From an uncultured Bacilli bacterium (GTDB lineage Bacteria > Bacillota_I > Bacilli_A > RF39 > UBA660): a stretch of DNA of 29,349 bases. Under the pieces are notes generated by a model that did no database searches, was not told the DNA's origin, and saw nothing but the letters and a program-made list of their open reading frames with translations. The DNA is taken from positions 1 through 29,349 of the forward strand of contig CASDHD010000003.1 of the NCBI GenBank assembly GCA_949280095.1, given 5' to 3'. The stretch's first letter is position 1, and each line of letters begins with the position of its first letter. Position numbers and translations under genes: made by a program. Positions 22,917 through 29,349 of this stretch are shown here, piece after piece.

Positions 22917-24038
22917 CTATAAAGTCTCTGTTACTGGCCTATTAGGCATCCCTGGTTGGGGATTTGCGTTTGGGCTAGGTTTATCAGTTCTAAAAATATT
23001 ATCAGGCAATATGACTCCTTGGACAGCTAAATAATCTCTTAAATTTTTTGTTGGATTATTGAGAGACATTTTTCCATCCATTGTTTTTTGATAAATCGTA
23101 TTCGTTTTTGGTTTATTTTCTTCATCGACATAGAATTCACAAATTTCCATAATTTCTCTTTGAAAACGTCCTAATTCTTTGCTCATATATCCTTTTACAT
23201 AGATACCAATTTGAACATAACGATGAATGGTGGATAAGAATTGTTCTACTTCTTGATTTGTCTCTAACAAACTGTACATACGCATTGGTATACTTGCAGC
23301 TTTATCCGAGTGAATTGTAGATAAAATATGGTGTCCTGAAGATATAGAGTTACGAACAGCTAAGACAGCTTCTGCACTACGAACCTCAGATAATAATATC
23401 CATATTGGATTCTGACGCATACAAGTGACCAAAACATCACTATAAGATGCAATATTATTTGTTTTCATTGCAACAATATCTCGATGTGGAAAAATTCGGT
23501 CTAAGTGTAATTCTAGTGTGTCTTCAATACTGATGATTTTTTCATCTTCTTTAGTCGTACTTGCTAAGTATTTAACAAGTTCGGTTTTTCCTGAACCAGT
23601 CTCTCCACTTACAATGATGTTAGCATGTCCTTGTACACATTGTAGTAAAAATTCAAGTAAATCTTCTGACACATATTTTTCGTTTAATAATTTTTCTTTA
23701 TTCAAACGAATTTTAGCAGGTGTTTTACGAATTAAACAAGCAATTCCATTTGTCGCAATAGAATCATGTACAAAGTTTAAACGTAACTCTGTTGATTCAG
23801 CATCCAAGAATGGATGGGCCATATTAAAGGTTTTTCCCATTACATTTGAACATTGGAATGCTAGTTTTTCCATTAAGGCATTGTTAATTTCTGGTCTATC
23901 TACTTTAAAAACACCACGAGATAGTGTTTTTAACCATACTTGTCCACCATTACTATAAGAAATATCTGTTACATCATCAACTCTTAGAAATTCTTCTAGT
24001 GGACCAAAGTCCAATTGGGAGAATATGGCATCATCCAT
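22917..24038 (-). CDS. tadA: TadA/CpaF-type pilus assembly ATPase
   Basis: This 373-aa secretion ATPase drives Flp pilus assembly. Walker A is GETGSGKT (145-152). The Asp box is IISIEDTLELHL (168-179), the R-E region is CMRQNPIWILLSEVRSAEA, and the His box is GHHILSTIHSDKA (235-247), all in the usual order. Two oddities are seen. The Walker B region reads LLSEVR where most relatives have VGEVR, with the Glu kept. The protein is also short, lacking most of the long N-terminal region of typical 450-aa CpaF proteins. A Pro/Asn-rich end (about 350-373) is also unusual. AGGGTG precedes the ATG. It lies between cpaB and tadB. Confidence 0.93.
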   Translation of the reverse strand: MDDAIFSQLDFGPLEEFLRVDDVTDISYSNGGQVWLKTLSRGVFKVDRPEINNALMEKLAFQCSNVMGKTFNMAHPFLDAESTELRLNFVHDSIATNGIACLIRKTPAKIRLNKEKLLNEKYVSEDLLEFLLQCVQGHANIIVSGETGSGKTELVKYLASTTKEDEKIISIEDTLELHLDRIFPHRDIVAMKTNNIASYSDVLVTCMRQNPIWILLSEVRSAEAVLAVRNSISSGHHILSTIHSDKAASIPMRMYSLLETNQEVEQFLSTIHRYVQIGIYVKGYMSKELGRFQREIMEICEFYVDEENKPKTNTIYQKTMDGKMSLNNPTKNLRDYLAVQGVILPDNIFRTDKPSPNANPQPGMPNRPVTETL

Positions 24039-24073
24039 GGACTTGCACCCTCTTTCTTATTCTTTTTTACAAT

Positions 24074-24955
24074 TTATTGATTATCATTATCATTGCTATT
24101 ATTGTTATTAACAGCATCATTATTCGTTGTATTATTATCAGTATTATTGTTTGTTTGAGTTGCACTCGTTGTATTTTCTGGAATTGTTGCACTTTTCGCA
24201 TTAATAAATGCTTTTATGTAATCACTAGATACATTGGTTTCCCCAGGGTCTTCACTATAAGAAGCATTTCTTGGCACTGGTACAATTTCAATTGAATTTC
24301 CTGTAATAAATCCAGCTTTCATTAATAGTTTATACATATCATCTGGAACAGCAAATAATAATTCTGCTGGTGTACGAGATTCTACAGTTGTTTCAAATAC
24401 ATGATTTCCTTGACTGTCTTTAACTGCTAGTACTTCAATACTTTCAATGAATTTTCCATACATAACAAGACGATTGTCATCGATTCCTTTGAAATATAAA
24501 TCAATATAGTTTCCAGGGTAAATAGAGTTACCATAAGTTGAATGTAAGTCTACTTTTAAACTATAGATTGTATAACCATCTGGAATATCTGCAAATGCAC
24601 TATCTGGCATTTCATTAGATTTCAGAATTTGTGATTTATAAAACATACTATTGGCTGGAATTGTTGTTCCAAAAGACACATAGTTGTTAATAAGTTCACT
24701 TGCATTTGTAATTAAGTTTGCACTTGATTTTACAACGCTACTAGATACCTCCATATATCCAATCATATCACTTGTAATTAATGTACGAGAAGAAATTTCT
24801 TCTTTAGCATAAGGTACAGTAATTGGTGTTGTTGCTTGTTTTACACGATAGTTATACCCTACATATAATACAAGTATTGCTAGGACTACTCCTAAAATTG
24901 TTACAGTGTTTTTGTTAGCTAAAAATCTTTTAACTGTTGTTAATACATTTCCCAT
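24074..24955 (-). CDS. cpaB: CpaB/RcpC-like SAF-domain Flp pilus protein
   Basis: This 293-aa protein has a membrane helix (about residues 17-33) and an exported SAF domain (about 37-103: VPYAKEEISSRTLITSDMI, then TTIPANSMFYKSQIL). An RcpC/CpaB-type domain follows (about 115-215, with IPDGYTIYSLKVD and IYPGNYIDLYF). The end (about 255-293) is a low-complexity Thr/Asn stretch, probably a flexible wall-spanning linker. In Gram-negatives CpaB helps the outer-membrane secretin; here, without a secretin, it may guide the pilus through the wall. AGGAGG precedes the ATG. It is placed just before tadA, as is usual. Confidence 0.88.
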   Translation of the reverse strand: MGNVLTTVKRFLANKNTVTILGVVLAILVLYVGYNYRVKQATTPITVPYAKEEISSRTLITSDMIGYMEVSSSVVKSSANLITNASELINNYVSFGTTIPANSMFYKSQILKSNEMPDSAFADIPDGYTIYSLKVDLHSTYGNSIYPGNYIDLYFKGIDDNRLVMYGKFIESIEVLAVKDSQGNHVFETTVESRTPAELLFAVPDDMYKLLMKAGFITGNSIEIVPVPRNASYSEDPGETNVSSDYIKAFINAKSATIPENTTSATQTNNNTDNNTTNNDAVNNNNSNDNDNQ

Positions 24956-24985
24956 TTTTCATTCCTCCTAATTTTATTTATTAAC

Positions 24986-25393
24986 CTATTCTTGACTCAT
25001 TAGTTCAAGAACAGCGTCAACCCTATTTACAATATCAAATGAAGTCGAGTCACCGTTTACAATAAAACTCCTTGTTTTACTTGTCACTTTAACACTTGCT
25101 TTTGGTGGTGCTTCATATATACCATAAAACGATATTTCATAAGTATTTAAACTTACATTTTCAGCAAATCTTCTTAAAAAAGATTCAATGAATTTTTCAC
25201 GGTCTATTTTAAGTTCTCCGTATTCACGATAGTATCCATAGTTTACAGCATCTACCATAGCAGCTTCTGTAACTTCTTTCACTAGATAATATTCTTCTGT
25301 ATTTTGTGTTGTTACATTTGATATAAGCATCATAATAACGACTACAAAAACACCTAACATAATCAACCAATAACCCCAATATGTTTCTTTCAC
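24986..25393 (-). CDS. TadE-like small pseudopilin / DUF5411-type protein
   Basis: This 135-aa protein begins MKETYWGYW and then has a membrane helix (about residues 8-26). A short exported part follows (KEVTEAAMVDAVNYG, then RRFAENVSL and a beta-rich end). The topology and length are those of TadE-like minor pseudopilins, and the M-K-E-T-x-x-G start echoes the MKEATG and MREAIG starts of the other small proteins of this locus. It resembles proteins I would place in DUF5411, but I cannot confirm that here. The start is GTG at 25393 behind GGGGTGA. It lies between the large surface protein and cpaB. Confidence 0.65.
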   Translation of the reverse strand: MKETYWGYWLIMLGVFVVVIMMLISNVTTQNTEEYYLVKEVTEAAMVDAVNYGYYREYGELKIDREKFIESFLRRFAENVSLNTYEISFYGIYEAPPKASVKVTSKTRSFIVNGDSTSFDIVNRVDAVLELMSQE

Positions 25394-25410
25394 TTACTCA
25401 TTCACCCCTT

Positions 25411-28278
25411 TTACTTCCAAGCGCTTCCCATATTTTCGCCAATTTTTTCCCAAAGGGTCCAAACTTCGTTTCTTTTAATGGTTTTAAAATATTTATTTTC
25501 ATTTCTATCATTTCTTAAGAAATCACTTGTACCATAAGCATTTGCAACACCACTTAGATCATGATAAGACAAATCTTGTTCAACATAAGTTTGTGTTTCT
25601 TTATTGTAATCACGTGTATTTTTCATCATATCTGGTGTCATCAAATATGAATATTGTTCTTCAATATAGATATTTTCTCCATTAGTTTCTATTTCTTGTT
25701 TCGTCGCTTGTCCTTTTTCTGTTTCCCAGTTTGAGCCATGAACAACAAGTTCATTTAAAGATTTAACTTGATATACATAAGTGGCATTTCCATCAAAAAT
25801 ACAATGTTCACAATAGACGTCGCATTCTGGACATTTTGGTTTATCTGGAATTAAACATCCTTCTCCAACACATTCGTAATCACAATCATCACATGATACA
25901 ACATACACACAAACGTATTCTACATTGGCAGTTGCTTCTTCGCCAATTTTTTCAATAACATTATCAAGTCTACCTACACTATTTTCACTGCATTGTTGTG
26001 TTCTTGTATCATTAAATTGTCCAAGTTTTGAGAAATTTAATTTCCATTGATATACTCCTCTTGATGTATTTAAGGCAATTGGGAATACAGCCCCTAAATA
26101 AGAATAATTATGTTTTACAGAACTTGGATCAGTTACTGTTTCTATAGAACCCGTTGGGTAGTTCGTTTGAAATTGTTGAGTATTGGCATATTCTGCATTA
26201 CCAACAGATACTTTTTTAATGTGTGTATCTGTAAATGAAATATTTAAAGCTTTTGTTGCATCATTTGAATTATTACATCCATTAGTATCGCAGTATAAAT
26301 AGTTATAATTGCTTAAAGAGCCTTTACCTGTAGCAGTATATTCATTATCAATTGTTTGACCAGTAGCATATCCTACTTCTTTATCTTTATCTATAGTTTG
26401 AGATACTCTTTCAAAATTGATATCACCACTATATTGTTCATCATATTCAAATTCTACAATCGTATCTAAACATAAATCATTAGTCCAATTATAACATTCT
26501 TCATAATTATCAATAATACTTTTCAAGTTATTTACAGCAGCTGTTAATGCAGTAGCAGCACGACTTTTATTTCCTTCAAAATCTGGTCTACTTACTGTAC
26601 CATAAGTTGTTCTTGTTTCTTCCCTCTCTTCGTATTTTGTATGTAACTTTCCATCTGGGCCTTCTTCTTTACCATTTGCTACTCTATACGTATGACATTC
26701 AATTTCTGTTCCCCATTTTGCACTATCAGTTGAACCTTGTGAAGAGACAACAGTATATCTTCCTGTATTTGCATCACGAGTTGCAATTCTTACGCCATCA
26801 TAACTACTAGAATCAATTTCATATGCGGTAGCGCTTGCACCATTACATCCATTTGTATGTATCTCTCTTGGATTTCCAGCTAATTGTAATTCTCTTTCTG
26901 CTTTCTTATACGCATTATAAGCATCTACAACCGCATTTTGCGCATTCGTCACATCACTAATAAATTTTTGCGTATCGATATTTGTTTTATTTTTATCACT
27001 ACTTGGATTAGTTGTATAACAAGTTCTTGTTGCTTCTACTTTTGTATTTTTAAGTTCAAAATATCTACCACTATTTGCATATTGTGCGCCTGGCATTGTC
27101 ATTTTATAATCTTCTTTACAATATACAGCACAATATGGATTGTTTTCTTTTACTTGTCCATCAAGCATTTGATATGTTTGCTCTGCATCATCATTACTAT
27201 TTAATATACAATATTTAACATTTTTAGGTGAGGTTATAGTGATATATTGATCATTCGCATCATCACAATATTCTGGTTTTTCTATAGTTGTTTTTTCGGT
27301 ACAAGTAATTGGTTCTGGTTGTGGTTTATCATCACATTCTTCATGATATTGTTGTTCAGATACTTCTGTCCCATTTACTCCATAGTAAACGCCGTCAACA
27401 ATTTCACAAACATGCCCTCCACCATTTGCACAATAATTTTTATAATAATTTGTATTAGCATCTACTGAGAAAGAAAATTCTTGTTGACCTTTGTCAATAT
27501 TTTTTTCATTAGTTAACCATGCCCATACATTTTGGCCATTATTTGAAGTACAATAAAGTGTTTTAGCTGTAGACCATTTATATTTTACTGTAATTTTATA
27601 TTTACAATTTGGATTTTTTACTCTTACTTTAAATTCATAATTGGATCCACTATCTAAACTAGAAAATGTTTTTGTAGTTTGACCATCTATTGTACAATTC
27701 TGGCATATCAATTCTACATTTTCCAGTACAGATGGAATTGTATACAATGTATGTGTTGCTTCATATTCGCCATCTGCATCTCTCGAGCTTATTCTTTTTA
27801 CTTCTACTGTAGGTTGGGCTAAATTAGGTTTTAATGTACCACTTTTTTTTGCATTTGCCGCTAAAGTAGTAGCTGCATTAACATCATCCCAGCATTGTTT
27901 TCTTTTATTACTATCATTATCTGTACAAACAAATTGGCTTTTAGTTGAACCAAATCCTACCATAACAGCAGCCATACGTTTTACAACATGTGATTTACCA
28001 GAGTTTACAATAGTAGAAAGTGCCCCATATTCATAACTTGAACAATGATATCCTGATGGCAAACTACTATAAGGCGTTACACATAATCCTTCATATCTAT
28101 TTCCGTTAAAGTTAATATTAATTACCGAATCTCTAAAAACACGCCCTTTAAATTGCACTTCATATGGAATTGACTGACTTGAGGCACTAGCAGTAGCATT
28201 ATTTGCCGCAAATACATTAATTGGTAAAACAATTATTCCTATTAATACAATTAGTAAATATTTTATATTATTTTTCAT
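25411..28278 (-). CDS. Large Cys-rich exported protein in the Tad operon
   Basis: This 955-aa protein has a signal peptide (residues 1-24, cleaving near VFAANN) and no clear C-terminal anchor or LPxTG motif. It has many Cys, several in pairs. A cluster near residues 800-835 (CDDCDYEC, CPECDVYCEHC) looks like a disulfide- or metal-bonded knot. Around residues 435-470 there is a short Ala-rich coiled coil. The first 100 residues are a beta-rich domain with FKGRVFRDSVININFNG. I recognise no family. Its start overlaps the stop of the 252-aa gene by four bases, and pilus-assembly genes follow, so a pilus-tip adhesin or surface partner is a fair guess, no more. Confidence 0.6.
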   Translation of the reverse strand: MKNNIKYLLIVLIGIIVLPINVFAANNATASASSQSIPYEVQFKGRVFRDSVININFNGNRYEGLCVTPYSSLPSGYHCSSYEYGALSTIVNSGKSHVVKRMAAVMVGFGSTKSQFVCTDNDSNKRKQCWDDVNAATTLAANAKKSGTLKPNLAQPTVEVKRISSRDADGEYEATHTLYTIPSVLENVELICQNCTIDGQTTKTFSSLDSGSNYEFKVRVKNPNCKYKITVKYKWSTAKTLYCTSNNGQNVWAWLTNEKNIDKGQQEFSFSVDANTNYYKNYCANGGGHVCEIVDGVYYGVNGTEVSEQQYHEECDDKPQPEPITCTEKTTIEKPEYCDDANDQYITITSPKNVKYCILNSNDDAEQTYQMLDGQVKENNPYCAVYCKEDYKMTMPGAQYANSGRYFELKNTKVEATRTCYTTNPSSDKNKTNIDTQKFISDVTNAQNAVVDAYNAYKKAERELQLAGNPREIHTNGCNGASATAYEIDSSSYDGVRIATRDANTGRYTVVSSQGSTDSAKWGTEIECHTYRVANGKEEGPDGKLHTKYEEREETRTTYGTVSRPDFEGNKSRAATALTAAVNNLKSIIDNYEECYNWTNDLCLDTIVEFEYDEQYSGDINFERVSQTIDKDKEVGYATGQTIDNEYTATGKGSLSNYNYLYCDTNGCNNSNDATKALNISFTDTHIKKVSVGNAEYANTQQFQTNYPTGSIETVTDPSSVKHNYSYLGAVFPIALNTSRGVYQWKLNFSKLGQFNDTRTQQCSENSVGRLDNVIEKIGEEATANVEYVCVYVVSCDDCDYECVGEGCLIPDKPKCPECDVYCEHCIFDGNATYVYQVKSLNELVVHGSNWETEKGQATKQEIETNGENIYIEEQYSYLMTPDMMKNTRDYNKETQTYVEQDLSYHDLSGVANAYGTSDFLRNDRNENKYFKTIKRNEVWTLWEKIGENMGSAWK

Positions 28279-29033
28279 AATACTCTACTCCTTTTCTTTT
28301 TTACAAGTATCGCAGTAGTAGTAACCCCTGATATGATAATAACTCCACCTACTATATTAATAATTAGTTTATTGTTATTATAAAATTCTTTTATTTTTCC
28401 TAAAAATGATTTATTCTTTTTTTCTTCTTCTTGTTTTTTTTCTTGTTCTTCCACATATTTTTCTAACTGTTCTACAAAGTCATATGCTGGAACATTTTCA
28501 GAAGAAAGGTATTGTTGGCAATAATAAAAATCTTCATAACCAATACATTCATCCATAGCTGAATATATATTAAATATTGGTGTCGTAATTGTTAGCTTTC
28601 GAAACGATTCTCCTGCACAGGCATATTTATTGGAATAAACTTCAATAGTATAAGTTACAAGTTCGCTAGACTCTTTGGTTTCAAACGTGGCAATTCCATC
28701 TTTTGTATCTTTGCTATAAAATGTGTATGTCTCATTATCTAGATTATTTGTAACTCGCACATATATTTCATCTGTAATATTTAAAATACTAATTTCGAAG
28801 CCGTGTACATAATGATCTACTTCTGGATAATTTCCATTTTCATCTGGTTCTTCATAAATTGCTAATGCTTTTCCATCCAATATTTCCTTTGGTACATAAT
28901 TTGCTTTTACATTCGCAACTATATCATTTAATTCTGCCTGTTGTTCATAAGTACAAGAGCTTGCCGCTTGTACTAAATTTGGAATAAAAAATACAATTGC
29001 TAGTAAAAACAATTTTTTTATCATTGTTTTCAT
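28275..29033 (-). CDS. Exported single-pass surface protein, first gene of the Tad operon
   Basis: This 252-aa protein has a signal peptide (residues 1-23, cleaving near VQAASS), an exported domain with five Cys and a charged coiled segment (about 191-210, rich in E, K and Q). A C-terminal membrane helix (about 219-241) followed by KKKRSRVL makes it a type I membrane protein. The family is not recognised. It is co-translated with the large Cys-rich protein through an ATGA overlap, so the two probably work together, for example as an anchor and a ligand. GGGTGG precedes the ATG, and a good promoter lies about 30 bases upstream. Confidence 0.6.
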   Translation of the reverse strand: MKTMIKKLFLLAIVFFIPNLVQAASSCTYEQQAELNDIVANVKANYVPKEILDGKALAIYEEPDENGNYPEVDHYVHGFEISILNITDEIYVRVTNNLDNETYTFYSKDTKDGIATFETKESSELVTYTIEVYSNKYACAGESFRKLTITTPIFNIYSAMDECIGYEDFYYCQQYLSSENVPAYDFVEQLEKYVEEQEKKQEEEKKNKSFLGKIKEFYNNNKLIINIVGGVIIISGVTTTAILVKKKRSRVL

Positions 29034-29064
29034 CTAATCCACCCAACCTAAATAATCTGCATAG

Positions 29065-29093
29065 ATTATAACATAGGCTTTTGGCAAATACAA
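29065..29093 (-). promoter_or_regulatory. Promoter of the Tad core operon
   Basis: On the minus strand TTGTAT (29088-29093) and TATAAT (29065-29070) are exactly 17 bases apart, with TG one base before the -10 (TGTTATAAT). Transcription would start near 29058, about 25 bases before the first start codon. Confidence 0.78.
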
Positions 29094-29136
29094 GTTTAAA
29101 TTCCTTGTAAATATTTTGTAAAGTTTTTGGTTGAAT

Positions 29137-29346
29137 TTATATTTTAATTTTATAAGTAAGTGGAATGATATTTTCATTTTCAACAAAATTTGCAATTAAT
29201 TTATCTTGATGTTTTGAAATAATAATACCCATCGTATTATTGTGAAAAACTTCTTTGACTTGTTCATCTACAATTTTCATATAAAATTCTATCTCCCGAC
29301 TTTTGCAGTTAAAATTTAATGAATATAAAACCAAGCTAGGTACTAC
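29137..29346 (-). pseudogene. Fragment of a DUF1016/YhcG-type PDDEXK nuclease
   Basis: The frame LVLYSLNFNCK...EFYMKIVDEQVKE...NTMGIIISK...LIANFVENENIIPLTYKI matches the C-terminal nuclease half of DUF1016 (YhcG) proteins. Intact relatives have VLYxxxLxCxVxIELK, then a FYxxxVDxxxK helix and NPTIGIILC strand. Here the active-site I(E/D)xK segment between NCK and EFY is deleted, and a stop codon (TAG at 29347-29349) lies just upstream with no proper start. It is therefore a decayed remnant. Any functional product is unlikely. Confidence 0.6.
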
Positions 29347-29349
29347 CTA

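Noticed and set aside
23518..23958. Plus-strand frame of 146 aa
   Set aside because: It lies wholly inside tadA on the other strand and resembles no protein I know.
25411..28278. Thioester adhesin domain at the N-terminus of the 955-aa protein
   Set aside because: A Cys followed by a beta-rich stretch is suggestive, but I could not find the matching Gln-containing motif, so I do not claim it.
1..29349. tRNA, rRNA, CRISPR array or insertion sequence
   Set aside because: No cloverleaf-like block, spaced repeat series, transposase frame or terminal inverted repeats were seen.

Overview
The window is strongly AT-rich, and every supported gene lies on the minus strand, so transcription runs from high to low coordinates. 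Shine-Dalgarno sites are of the Firmicutes type (AGGAGG, GGTGA). Promoters are sigma-A-like, often with a TGnTATAAT extended -10. TGA is used as a stop, for example in the ATGA overlaps at 11369, 19863 and 28275, so this is not the Mycoplasma code. I infer a low-GC, probably wall-bearing Firmicute or Mollicutes-related gut bacterium (Erysipelotrichia/RF39-like). The lineage is a guess from style and is not proven by the sequence.

Layout in transcription order. At 29.35-29.14 kb there is a decayed fragment of a DUF1016/YhcG-type PDDEXK nuclease. Block A (29.03-21.2 kb) starts at a good promoter. It encodes two exported surface proteins (252 and 955 aa, the larger Cys-rich), a TadE-like pseudopilin, CpaB, the TadA/CpaF ATPase and the TadB and TadC membrane platform, and it ends at a perfect intrinsic terminator. 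Block B (20.85-18.35 kb) has tandem promoters and a structured leader. It encodes two Flp-like pilins, two TadE-like pseudopilins and a CpaE/TadZ-like protein with a degenerate P-loop, and it also ends at a terminator. Block C (18.14-4.22 kb) is a Gram-positive type IV secretion (conjugation-like) set. It holds three proteins sharing a VirB2/TrbC-like two-helix module (two of them fused to exported domains), a pilin-like single-pass protein, VirB6, PrgI/VirB3, VirB4 as two overlapping genes, a membrane-anchored hydrolase with SpoIID-like, glucosaminidase-like and C39-like parts, a small anchored protein, and VirD4 with its own promoter and terminator.

The remaining 4.1 kb is ordinary chromosomal or accessory content: an orphan HipA-like kinase, a single-domain rhodanese, a DedA/VTT membrane protein, RmuC, a Nudix hydrolase and the N-terminus of an AlbA_2 (Schlafen-like) protein that runs off the left edge.

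The main point of interest is the juxtaposition of a near-complete Tad pilus machine and a T4SS transport machine, in one orientation and with repeated promoter/terminator punctuation. No relaxase, integrase, prepilin peptidase or recognisable VirB8 is present in the window. I interpret it as one composite cell-surface apparatus (adhesion plus DNA or protein transfer) or two adjoining ones. The functional link between the halves is inference.
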